Positions 1 to 7,447 of a DNA stretch of 14,191 nt are shown piece by piece. Position numbers and translations under genes: made by a program. Positions within the stretch are counted from its first letter, which is position 1. Each line of letters begins with the position of its first letter. The notes beneath the pieces were generated by a model, which worked only from the letters and a program-made list of their open reading frames with translations, ran no database searches and was not told the origin of the DNA. Origin of the DNA: CAWHOW01 sp050013795 (GTDB lineage Bacteria > Bacteroidota > Bacteroidia > Bacteroidales > CG2-30-32-10); contig JBEKEO010000065.1 of assembly GCA_050013795.1 (NCBI GenBank), positions 1 to 14,191 of the forward strand, in the 5' to 3' direction.

Positions 1-2501
1 TTTGGATTCATAGTAACAGCTTCTGATGCCGTTGCAGTGCAGCCTGATCCGTTTGTAACGGTAACAGTGTATGTTGTGGCTACAACAGGTGAAACAGTAA
101 TGGTTTGTGTAATTGCACTGTTCGACCAGGAATAGTTTGAATATCCTCCTCCGGCATCCAGTGTTGTCGTAGTTCCAGAACAAATTGATGAAGGACCAGT
201 AATGGTTGGAGGAGTAGGGTTTGGATTTATAGTAACAGCTTCTGATGCTGTTCCTGTGCAGCCTGACCCGTTTGAAACGGTAACCGTATAGGTTGTGGCA
301 ACAACAGGCGAAACAGTAATGATTTGTGTATTTGCACTGTTCGACCATGAATAGGTTGAATATGGACCACCCGCATCCAGTGTTGTCGAATTTCCAGAAC
401 AAATTGATAAAATTCCTGTAATGGCAGGAGTAAGGTTTGGATTTATATTAACAACAACTGATGCCGTTCCCGTGCAGCCTGATCCGTTTGAAACGGTAAC
501 TGTATAGGTTGTGGCAACAACAGGCGAAACAGTAATGATTTGTGTATTTGCGCTGTTCGACCAGGAATAGGTTGAATAGGGACCGCCCGCATCCAGTGTT
601 GTCGAACTTCCCGAACAAACTGATAAAGGACCTGAAATGGCAGGAGTTAGGTTTGCAGATATGTTAATAGCAATTGATGTACTTCCTGTACAACCTGCAG
701 CGGTAGAAACGGTAACTGTATAGGTTGTGGCAACAACAGGCGAAACAGTAGTAGTTTGTGTATTTGCACTGTTCGACCAGGAATAGGATGAAAATCCTCC
801 CCCCGCATCCAGTGTTGTCGAACTTCCCGAACAAATTGATGGAGGACCTATAATGGTAGGAGTAGGGTTTACATTTACAGCAACAGCCTCTGAAGCCGTT
901 CCCGTGCAGCCTGACCCGTTTGAAACGGTAACCGTATAGGTTGTGTTAACAACAGGTGAAACAGAAGTGGTTTGCGTATTTGCGCTGTTCGACCAGGAAT
1001 AGGAAAAATACGGACCTCCCGCATCCAGTGTTGTTGTACTCCCCGAACAAATTGATGAAATACCTGTAATGGCAGGAGAAAGGTTTGGATTTATACTAAC
1101 AACAACTGATGCCGTTCCTGTGCAGCCTGATCCGTTTACAACGGTAACAGTATATGTTGTGGCTATAACAGGCGAAACAGTAATGATTTGTGTATTTGCA
1201 CTGTTCGACCAGGAATAGGTTGAATAGGGACCGCCCGCATCCAGTGTTGTTGAACTTCCCGAACAAACTGATAAAGGACCCGTAATGGCAGGAGTAAGGG
1301 AATTAACATTAACAACAACTGATGCCGTTCCGCTGCAGCCCGAACTGTTTGTAACGGTAACAGTGTAGGTTGTGGTAACAACAGGAGAAACAGTAATGGT
1401 TTGAGTATTTGCGCTATTTGACCAGGAATAGGATGAATAGGGACTGCCCGCATCCAGTGTTGTCGAACTTCCCGAACAAATTGATAAAGTACCTGTAATG
1501 GTAGGAGTGGGTGCTGTGATAACAGCATTAACAACGACATCATCAGTCAATGTTAGTTGTCCGCCCGGACAAAGATTATAGACTACCTGTGCTGTGTATG
1601 TAGTTGTAGAAGTTGGACAAACGGTAGTGGAAATACCGGAAGCTATCTGGGTTGCACCCTGCCACCATGTTACTGTATAATTCGGTGTTCCATTTGGAGT
1701 AAACCTCCATGCATCATTAGTTGCTGTCCACTGGGTATTGTTCCTGCCGGGTACAAAAGCGGCATTTGCGCCTGTAGCATCCTGAATTCCTTCTATAGCA
1801 TAGCCGTCATTCCATCCAGAGCAGACATATTTATTCTGGTTATAAATTTCTATTACATTCGTAGTTTCATAAAGTACCAACATGCTTGTAGCATAAATCG
1901 GAGGAGATGTACAAAAGCTTGTGTTTATACTATTCACGCCGCCATAATACGGAATATTAGTAGCAGAGACAACTAACATTCTGCAGGGAGCCGTGCCTAT
2001 AAGTTCATATGTAAAATCCCCTGTACTGCTATTGTCAACATCTTCGTATGGCCACATAATACTGTTTATAGGATAATTAGATGTTGGTATAGTACCTTGA
2101 GTTCTTTGATCCCAGGGACAAAAAGCCCCTGCATACGATAATTCGAAAGAAGTTATTGCATTTGACCCGGTTACCACCTGCGTATATTGATTTCCGTAAA
2201 AACAAAAAGGAAAAGGAAGTGTAATTACACCCGACCACATGTCATCTGCATGCACAGTTACGCCAGTTCCTCCACCGTAAGCGGCTGGCGGAGCATATGG
2301 TATTGACGAAACGGAATAACTTCCTGTTGTGCCTGTAGCAAGAACAGTGGCGGTGAGTGTGACACAAGGATTTGTGCAGTCAACATTCTGATCAGGGCCG
2401 GCATTTATACTGGGGCAACCGGGGGCTTGTGCTTCAATTGAAACAACGTGGAACATCGATATAACCCATATTGCCGTAATTATTATACGTTTCATTTTCA
2501 T
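1..2501 (-). CDS. Large secreted adhesin-like protein with nidogen-like N-terminus and tandem Ig/PKD-like repeats (3' end outside window)
   Basis: The reading frame is open from the ATG at 2501 to the left edge, 833 codons, with no stop. A second in-frame ATG two codons later (2495) is an alternative start. The N-terminus (MKMKRIIITAIWVISMF..., cleavage likely after about residue 25) is a signal peptide. Residues about 27-330 form a Cys/Trp-rich beta domain with segments such as DDMWSGVITLPFPFCFYGN, GTAPCRMLVVSATNIPYYGG and CSGWNDGYAIEGIQ. This resembles the nidogen-like N-terminal module common in Bacteroidota proteins annotated as gliding-motility-associated. From about residue 327 come seven repeats of 71-73 residues with the pattern ICSGSSTTLDAGGPYS-YSWSNSANTQ-ITVSP-TTYTVTVTNGSGC. 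By family precedent the missing C-terminus should hold more repeats and a T9SS sorting domain, probably type B; this is inference. Likely role: cell-surface or secreted adhesin. No enzyme domain is visible. Confidence 0.88.
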   Translation of the reverse strand, partial: MKMKRIIITAIWVISMFHVVSIEAQAPGCPSINAGPDQNVDCTNPCVTLTATVLATGTTGSYSVSSIPYAPPAAYGGGTGVTVHADDMWSGVITLPFPFCFYGNQYTQVVTGSNAITSFELSYAGAFCPWDQRTQGTIPTSNYPINSIMWPYEDVDNSSTGDFTYELIGTAPCRMLVVSATNIPYYGGVNSINTSFCTSPPIYATSMLVLYETTNVIEIYNQNKYVCSGWNDGYAIEGIQDATGANAAFVPGRNNTQWTATNDAWRFTPNGTPNYTVTWWQGATQIASGISTTVCPTSTTTYTAQVVYNLCPGGQLTLTDDVVVNAVITAPTPTITGTLSICSGSSTTLDAGSPYSSYSWSNSANTQTITVSPVVTTTYTVTVTNSSGCSGTASVVVNVNSLTPAITGPLSVCSGSSTTLDAGGPYSTYSWSNSANTQIITVSPVIATTYTVTVVNGSGCTGTASVVVSINPNLSPAITGISSICSGSTTTLDAGGPYFSYSWSNSANTQTTSVSPVVNTTYTVTVSNGSGCTGTASEAVAVNVNPTPTIIGPPSICSGSSTTLDAGGGFSSYSWSNSANTQTTTVSPVVATTYTVTVSTAAGCTGSTSIAINISANLTPAISGPLSVCSGSSTTLDAGGPYSTYSWSNSANTQIITVSPVVATTYTVTVSNGSGCTGTASVVVNINPNLTPAITGILSICSGNSTTLDAGGPYSTYSWSNSANTQIITVSPVVATTYTVTVSNGSGCTGTASEAVTINPNPTPPTITGPSSICSGTTTTLDAGGGYSNYSWSNSAITQTITVSPVVATTYTVTVTNGSGCTATASEAVTMNP
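12..1520 (-). repeat. Seven in-frame tandem repeats, period 213-219 bp (about 72 codons)
   Basis: The anchor gcatccagtgttgt begins at 154, 373, 589, 805, 1021, 1237 and 1450, giving spacings of 219, 216, 216, 216, 216 and 213 bp, all multiples of three. Each unit encodes one Ig/PKD-like beta-sandwich with a Cys near the start (ICSG), a YSWSNSA core and a second Cys (GSGC or SSGC). Similarity is strong at DNA level: around 536-642 and 1184-1290, copies that are not adjacent differ at only a few positions. This indicates recent expansion or gene conversion. The repeats reach the left edge and may continue beyond it. Unit boundaries are approximate. Confidence 0.9.
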
Positions 2502-2612
2502 AACTACTTATATTAAGTTAAGTTAAAATACATAACGATAAAATAATAAAAAACAAACTAATATGATTAAACATCATTATGGATGTTTTATGAAAAAAGG
2601 AAAATAACATTA

Positions 2613-2620
2613 CAAAGATA
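2613..2620 (-). promoter_or_regulatory. Candidate -7 promoter element (TATCTTTG) for the adhesin gene
   Basis: Read on the minus strand this is TATCTTTG, a full match to the Bacteroidota -7 consensus TAnnTTTG, about 112 bases upstream of the start at 2501. No TTG is present 19-21 bases further upstream, only an A/T run, so the -33 element is weak or absent. The call rests on one 8-base motif in AT-rich DNA and is tentative. Confidence 0.4.
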
Positions 2621-2954
2621 TAATATTATTTTATTAAAAAAAAGACATTTACGAATTATTTCTCACAAAAATATTACCCGGGAAATTTATCATAACAAAT
2701 CTAGGTAAAAACACATACATGCTATTACAAATTTTCAGTAATTTCATTAATAAATCCGAGTAATAATGAAGTTTAATGCAAATATTTTAGTATAATCAAA
2801 TTGAAGGGAAAAAAGAACATACTGGTAAAGAAGCAATTAAACATGTGAAAAGATACTAAAAATATAAAGAATAAGATTATTATTAAATCTTCACTTTTAC
2901 ATTTTTTAACAAATGAATTGAACCAAAATATTTTTTCTTATTGAAAAAATATTA

Positions 2955-2962
2955 CACCTTTG
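2955..2962 (+). promoter_or_regulatory. Candidate -7 promoter element (CACCTTTG) for the lamin-tail cargo gene
   Basis: CACCTTTG matches TAnnTTTG except at its first base and lies 62 bases upstream of the start at 3025. A run of T, not TTG, occupies the expected -33 position near 2933. It is the best candidate upstream of this gene, but a weak one. Confidence 0.3.
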
Positions 2963-3024
2963 CAATCCTGAAAAAAATTTTGACAAGAAAATTCAAAATT
3001 ATTTATTAACCTAAAACTATATCT

Positions 3025-4716
3025 ATGAAGAAAATGATTACACTAATGGCTATCCTTGTATGTACATACGGGATAAGCCTCGCACAAGTTCACGACACCA
3101 TTGTAAAATGGTCATTCCCAACAAATGCAACCAACGATTCAATTGCGGATGGAGGATTAGGAATTAATTTGAACAAGGCTATTCGAATTGTCGGTGCGGG
3201 ATCTCCTGCCGGCACTGAATTTTTCACTAATACTGGAGTTTCAACTTATAGTGCAAGTGCCACAAGCTGGAAAACAGGAGTTGATACAAAATACTGGCAG
3301 GTTATGTTTAATACTACAGGACATGATAGTATTTTCTATACATCTTCTCAAAGAAGTTCAGGCTCAGGACCAAGAGATTTCAAAGTTCAATATAGGATAG
3401 GAAAGCTAGGGGTATGGACTGATATTCCTGTTGATACTATAAGAATTGGTGGAAGCGGATGGACAACTATTTCTGATACATTGCCTACCGCATGCAATAA
3501 CCAAGATTCTGTTTATCTCCGTTGGGATGAACGTGATACAATTTCTGCTGGTGGTGGGGCAATCAATTCCGGAAGTTCTAACCGTATTGATAATATTAAA
3601 GTTTGGGGGCGTAATATTTCCGGTGTTATTAATCCTACGGTTACTCATGCTATACTTAACAGTTTAACCAGTGCAACTGTTGTATTCAGCACTCCTGTTA
3701 AAGCTCCCACAGCAACAAATATTGCCAATTATACAGGTTTAGGAGTGACTTCAGCTGTTCTTTCAACTACTAAAGATACTGTAAGCCTTTCTTTCCCAAG
3801 TCTGACTTTTGGCAATGCCTATACTTTGACGGTAAATCATATTCATGATACAACTTCTGTTTTAGGTGATACTATGTCTGTCCCACAATCATTTCCATTC
3901 CTTTATAATGCTTCTGTTGATACATTGGTGATAACCGAAATTAATTATCATAATCCGCCATATACTACAACCACTACTTCCGATTCACTTCAGTATATTG
4001 AAGTATATAATAATTCGAGTTCTTCATCAAGAGTTGGTGGTTATAAATTGACCTATGGTGGAGGTTTCGGACCAGCTACAACATTATATACTTTCCCTGC
4101 TGGTACTATTATAGCGCCTAACGCATATACAGTATTTGCATATGATACTACTGCTGTTAACAAATTTTATAGCATTTCACATACAATTTATTGGACAGGT
4201 ACGCATTTAAGCATTACGAAAGCACAACTTGCAATAGTGAATACTGTCGGTGGGTATATTGATTCGGTAACTTATCACGCAGCTTTGCCCTGGGATACTA
4301 TGTCTAAAGGACATGGACCATCATTAGTATTATGCGATCCCGGCACAACTATTGCTTTTAATTGCAATCCTGCCAATTGGACTGTAGCTGATGAATTTAT
4401 TGATTCATTAGTACATATTGCAGTATACGGCAATCCTGGTTCAGGATGTACAACCGAAGGCATTAGCAATTATTCGGAAAATAATTCAGTGCTGAATTGT
4501 TACCCGAACCCTACAAGGAATAACCTTACAGTTGCTCCAAATGGTTTTGCAAATGATATCACCATGTTCGATATTTTAGGAAATGTCGTTTTTGAAACGA
4601 AGAACGTTTCTTCTTCTATCAACATTAATACTTCAAGATTCTCATCAGGAATGTACTTTGTCAGGGTTACTTATTCTGATAATAAAGTATCTTCCAGGAA
4701 GATTTCTGTTAACTGA
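3025..4716 (+). CDS. Secreted T9SS cargo protein with Ig-like and lamin-tail domains
   Basis: This 563-residue protein starts at ATG 3025 with a clear signal peptide (MKKMITLMAILVCTYGISLA, cleaved near residue 20). Residues about 25-195 are a beta-rich module (ATSWKTGVDTKYWQV, RSSGSGPRDFKVQY) of a type common at the N-terminus of Bacteroidota exported proteins. About 200-295 resembles a bacterial Ig-like domain (NPTVTHAILNSLTSATVVFS). About 300-440 fits a lamin-tail domain: it opens with LVITEINYHNPP and includes YIEVYNNSSSSSRVGGYKL and HLSITKAQLAIVN. About 491-563 is a T9SS type A sorting domain (NCYPNPTRNNLTV, MFDILGN, FSSGMYFVRV, ending KISVN). The protein should cross the outer membrane through T9SS and be anchored or released. 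Lamin-tail domains occur in many extracellular proteins and do not define an activity; no nuclease or protease domain is visible. It appears monocistronic, with a terminator 24 bases after the stop. Confidence 0.92.
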   Translation: MKKMITLMAILVCTYGISLAQVHDTIVKWSFPTNATNDSIADGGLGINLNKAIRIVGAGSPAGTEFFTNTGVSTYSASATSWKTGVDTKYWQVMFNTTGHDSIFYTSSQRSSGSGPRDFKVQYRIGKLGVWTDIPVDTIRIGGSGWTTISDTLPTACNNQDSVYLRWDERDTISAGGGAINSGSSNRIDNIKVWGRNISGVINPTVTHAILNSLTSATVVFSTPVKAPTATNIANYTGLGVTSAVLSTTKDTVSLSFPSLTFGNAYTLTVNHIHDTTSVLGDTMSVPQSFPFLYNASVDTLVITEINYHNPPYTTTTTSDSLQYIEVYNNSSSSSRVGGYKLTYGGGFGPATTLYTFPAGTIIAPNAYTVFAYDTTAVNKFYSISHTIYWTGTHLSITKAQLAIVNTVGGYIDSVTYHAALPWDTMSKGHGPSLVLCDPGTTIAFNCNPANWTVADEFIDSLVHIAVYGNPGSGCTTEGISNYSENNSVLNCYPNPTRNNLTVAPNGFANDITMFDILGNVVFETKNVSSSININTSRFSSGMYFVRVTYSDNKVSSRKISVN

Positions 4717-4740
4717 TAATAGAATTTTTATTCAGAAAAA

Positions 4741-4767
4741 GCAGTTGATTAATCAACTGCTTTTTTT
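4741..4767 (+). terminator. Rho-independent terminator after the lamin-tail cargo gene
   Basis: GCAGTTGATTAATCAACTGC (4741-4760) is a perfect 20-base palindrome, giving an 8-bp stem with a TTAA loop. It is followed by seven T (4761-4767) and preceded by five A, so it may also act on the opposite strand. It lies 24 bases after the stop at 4716. Confidence 0.9.
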
Positions 4768-4873
4768 ATTTTTGTCCTTGTTTATTTAGTTTTCAAAATA
4801 TGATAAAAATTAATTCATATATTGAATCATTTAAATGACCATAATTTATTCTTTCAATAAATAATAAGCACTT

Positions 4874-6367
4874 ATGGATACTAATTCAGGGAAAAAGACT
4901 TTCAGGCAAACACTCGGATTGTTCGATTCTACTATGATAGTAGTAGGTTCTATGATAGGTTCTGGTATATTTATTGTAAGCGCTGATATTGCCAGAACAG
5001 TAGGTTCACCCTTTTATCTGTTGCTGACATGGCTTATTACAGGCATTATTACAATTATTGCTGCTCTCAGTTATGGGGAGCTTGCAGCCATGATGCCTAA
5101 AGCCGGAGGACAATACGTTTACCTGAAAGAAGCTTATAATTCTATGATTGGTTTTTTATATGGATGGACATTTTTTCTTGTGATACAAACAGGAACAATT
5201 GCTGCTGTTGCAGTGGCATTTGCCAAATTTACAGGCGTATTAATCCCTTCGTTAAGTGAAAAGAACATACTATTTGATATTTGCGGTTTTCACATCTCTG
5301 CTGCCCAGTTGTTAGCCATTGCAAGTTTAATTGTTCTGACAATCACCAATTACAGGGGTATCAGAAATGGCAAGATACTACAGGTGAGTTTTACGGTTAC
5401 TAAAATACTTGTTACGGTAGGATTAATAATCATAGGTTTTATTGTAGCATCAAGTTCTAATTTCTGGTCGTTAAATTTTAGCAATATGTGGCATGCCACC
5501 ACTACCTTAATTGATAAGAACAATAATATTATATCCATTAACCAAATAAGCGGTCTTGCATTAGTTGCCGCCATGGGTGTAGCAATGGTAGGTTCAGTGT
5601 TTTCGAGCGATGCCTGGAATAATGTAACATTCATAGCCGGTGAAATAAAACAACCAAAGAGAAACATTCCATTAAGCCTTTTCTGGGGAGTATTAATAGT
5701 TACTGTAATTTACCTGTTAGCAAACATTGCTTATCTTTTATTACTTCCGCTAAATGGAACTCCGGATGCAGGAAATGTTATAGGGAGAGGGATACAGTTT
5801 GCCACTTCCGACAGGGTAGGCGTGGCTGCTGCCATTCAGATATTCGGAGATTCTGCAGCAATTATAATGGCTGCTCTCATTATGATTTCAACTTTTGGAT
5901 GTAATAACGGGCTTATACTTGCCGGCGCCCGCGTTTATTATGCTATGGCAAAGGATGGACTGTTCTTTAAAAAGGTTGGAACAATAAATAAATTTGCCGT
6001 TCCCGGTTTTGCTTTGGTAATTCAATGCATCTGGGCATGTTTTCTTTGCCTTTCGGGGAAATACAGCGATTTACTGGATTACGTTGTTTTTGCTGTGATG
6101 ATATTTTATATTCTGACCATCAGCGGATTGTTTATCCTCCGCAAGAAGAGGCCTGATGCTGAAAGACCATATAAAGCTTTCGGTTATCCTGTATTGCCTG
6201 CAATTTATATTTTGTTTGCGATTGCTTTCTGCATAGACCTTCTGCTTTACAAACCCAATTATACCTGGCCGGGAATGATAATTGTTCTTATCGGCATCCC
6301 TGTTTACTATATCATGAAGAAATATATTAAACCGAGTGAACAGGAAAGTTTGAATGAAGAAAAATAA
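4874..6367 (+). CDS. APC-superfamily amino acid permease
   Basis: This 497-residue, very hydrophobic protein should span the inner membrane about 12 times and import or exchange amino acids. The N-terminal segment GLFDSTMIVVGSMIGSGIFI (residues about 15-34) contains the glycine-rich GSMIGSGIF motif of the first, broken helix of APC transporters, where the substrate carboxylate binds. LSYGELAAMMPKAGGQYVYL (about 75-94) is the matching conserved signature after helix 2. The pattern and length fit the L-amino-acid transporter-like branch (SteT/YfnA-like), but the substrate cannot be set from sequence. Residues about 192-225 form a hydrophilic loop between middle helices, a little longer than usual. 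The tail ends in a charged stretch (KPSEQESLNEEK). It lies 157 bases after the upstream gene, beyond a terminator, so it is probably transcribed alone. It converges on the next gene with a 13-base gap and no obvious terminator. Confidence 0.92.
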   Translation: MDTNSGKKTFRQTLGLFDSTMIVVGSMIGSGIFIVSADIARTVGSPFYLLLTWLITGIITIIAALSYGELAAMMPKAGGQYVYLKEAYNSMIGFLYGWTFFLVIQTGTIAAVAVAFAKFTGVLIPSLSEKNILFDICGFHISAAQLLAIASLIVLTITNYRGIRNGKILQVSFTVTKILVTVGLIIIGFIVASSSNFWSLNFSNMWHATTTLIDKNNNIISINQISGLALVAAMGVAMVGSVFSSDAWNNVTFIAGEIKQPKRNIPLSLFWGVLIVTVIYLLANIAYLLLLPLNGTPDAGNVIGRGIQFATSDRVGVAAAIQIFGDSAAIIMAALIMISTFGCNNGLILAGARVYYAMAKDGLFFKKVGTINKFAVPGFALVIQCIWACFLCLSGKYSDLLDYVVFAVMIFYILTISGLFILRKKRPDAERPYKAFGYPVLPAIYILFAIAFCIDLLLYKPNYTWPGMIIVLIGIPVYYIMKKYIKPSEQESLNEEK

Positions 6368-6380
6368 TTTGAATTTCGCT

Positions 6381-6953
6381 TTATAATCCTTTTGCAGTAA
6401 CCATGCGGAATTGCAGTTCATCCCTGAACTTTTGCGCAAGCGAATTCACTTTGTTTTCAATAGCTGAAATACCGCGTTTTGAGAATTCATTTTCCTGCAT
6501 TTGCGATAATATCAGCATTTCAAAAGCCGTTGAATGCAGCCAGCTTACATCTTTCTGGTAACCACAAATAGCAAGCGCGCCTGTTTCGGATAGGAATTTT
6601 GTAAGATAGTTTTTTCTCAATGCAAGCGTGCTGCAGGAACCGAAAATAATAATGGAGTTACTGCATTTGCCGCTCAGCAATTTGGCAAGATCGTCAAGGG
6701 AATAGCTCTTTTTGTTCCCCAGCAGCAGCTTATTCCTATCGCCATGAAAAGCAAGGTACAATATCCTGAACTTACTGTATTTCCGCTGTACCCATTTGCT
6801 GATATAATATTTCAACTCTTCAACGGTGGCACAGTTACGGTAAATAAAACCGATTCCCTGGTTGCTCTGCAGCAGTTCAAGTATGGGCTTTACAGACGAT
6901 TTCTCCCTCATGTCTTCTGCCCATATACCTTCAAGGCAATAAATTCCTTTCAT
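6381..6953 (-). CDS. Small caspase/CHAT-like (clan CD cysteine peptidase-like) protein, putative
   Basis: This 190-residue protein has no signal peptide or membrane segment. It has an alternating beta-alpha pattern: MKGIYCLEGIW (strand 1), GIGFIYRN (strand 2, about 33-40), a helix, FRILYLAFHGD (strand 3, 62-72), a helix (SLDDLAKLLSG), NSIIIFGSCSTL (strand 4, 99-110) and GALAICGY (strand 5, 125-132). His70 lies at the end of strand 3 in an HG pair, and Cys107 at the end of strand 4 in GSCS. These are the places of the catalytic His and Cys in caspase-fold peptidases, including CHAT proteins. Assignment rests on this pattern, not on a search; I think it belongs to an uncharacterised DUF family of similar length. 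It starts 12 bases after the DUF3127 stop and is very likely co-transcribed with that gene. It has no TPR, NACHT or other sensor domain fused to it. Activity and substrate are unknown. Confidence 0.65.
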   Translation of the reverse strand: MKGIYCLEGIWAEDMREKSSVKPILELLQSNQGIGFIYRNCATVEELKYYISKWVQRKYSKFRILYLAFHGDRNKLLLGNKKSYSLDDLAKLLSGKCSNSIIIFGSCSTLALRKNYLTKFLSETGALAICGYQKDVSWLHSTAFEMLILSQMQENEFSKRGISAIENKVNSLAQKFRDELQFRMVTAKGL

Positions 6954-6965
6954 AATAAAGCATTC

Positions 6966-7328
6966 TTAAAAAGGCAGGTCATCAAGGTCTTCTTTTGATG
7001 AAGAAAAGGAAGAGGGTAAATCATCTTTCATCTCTGGCATTTCATTATCATGCAGTTCCGGCGAAGAAGCGCCTTCCACTTTCCATGCCTTTGCTTCGGT
7101 GTACCAGCGGCCATTGTATTCGCGGCTTTCAAGGTCGAAATAAACTTTTATTTGATCGCCTGCTTTGGCTTTAAGCAGGTCTATCTTATCATTCCATAGC
7201 GCAAAACAAACCTTTTTGGGGAATTTTGATTCTATTTCTATTACAAAATCCATTTTCTTCATCTGCCCTTTCTGGCTCGAAATGTTTTGAACGGGCATTA
7301 ACTGCAGCAATTTTCCTTCTATTTCCAT
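6966..7328 (-). CDS. DUF3127 family OB-fold protein with SSB-like acidic tail
   Basis: This 120-residue protein begins MEIEGKLLQLMPVQ and contains the DUF3127 signatures FPKKVCFALWNDKID (about 36-50) and ESREYNGRWYTEAKAWKVE (about 67-85). This family is widespread in Bacteroidota and is predicted to adopt an OB-fold like single-stranded-DNA-binding proteins. Residues about 87-115 are low-complexity, acidic and Ser-rich, and the protein ends exactly in DDLPF. That closely matches the DDxPF tip by which bacterial SSB recruits partners such as RecQ, PriA and exonuclease I. I infer a cytoplasmic DNA-maintenance role. It is the first gene of a probable two-gene operon with the caspase-like gene downstream, and a candidate promoter lies 64 bases upstream. 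Confidence 0.9.
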   Translation of the reverse strand: MEIEGKLLQLMPVQNISSQKGQMKKMDFVIEIESKFPKKVCFALWNDKIDLLKAKAGDQIKVYFDLESREYNGRWYTEAKAWKVEGASSPELHDNEMPEMKDDLPSSFSSSKEDLDDLPF

Positions 7329-7391
7329 AATACTTTTTTTACAGGTTAAATTAAATCGTTTGGGCTATAAACATTATAAAAACTGACAGTG

Positions 7392-7399
7392 CAAATTTA
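7392..7399 (-). promoter_or_regulatory. Candidate -7 promoter element (TAAATTTG) for the DUF3127 operon
   Basis: On the minus strand the sequence reads TAAATTTG, a full match to TAnnTTTG, 64-71 bases upstream of the DUF3127 start and inside the 119-base gap after the cyclase gene. No TTG sits at the usual -33 distance. If real, DUF3127 and the caspase-like gene can be transcribed independently of the cyclase. Confidence 0.4.
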
Positions 7400-7447
7400 C
7401 ACAAAGGCAGCGAATAAAAGGCTAATAAAACGAGGGTGTTAAAAACT

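Larger units (their letters stand above)
2502..3024. other. AT-rich divergent intergenic region
   Basis: This 523-bp stretch separates the divergent starts at 2501 (minus) and 3025 (plus). It has many A and T runs and stop codons in all frames. I see no gene, tRNA, strong hairpin or long repeat in it. It holds candidate -7 promoter elements for both flanking genes, listed separately, so it most likely carries two divergent promoters and their leaders. Confidence 0.7.

Noticed and set aside
1163..1976. Open frames inside the adhesin gene (minus 1163-1543 in another frame; plus 1557-1976)
   Set aside because: They are shadows of the long signal-peptide-bearing frame, which I followed without a stop or frameshift from 2501 to the left edge.
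4822..4849. Promoter for the permease (TTG, 17 bases, TAATTTAT)
   Set aside because: The -7 element matches TAnnTTTG only partly, and such matches are expected by chance in this AT-rich gap, so it was not listed as a feature.
6071..6439. Minus-strand open frame across the 3' end of the permease
   Set aside because: It is antisense to well-conserved transporter sequence and overlaps the caspase-like gene in a different frame.
6744..6998. Plus-strand open frame antisense to the caspase-like gene
   Set aside because: The minus-strand frame there has a coherent fold pattern and operon spacing; the plus frame has no supporting features.
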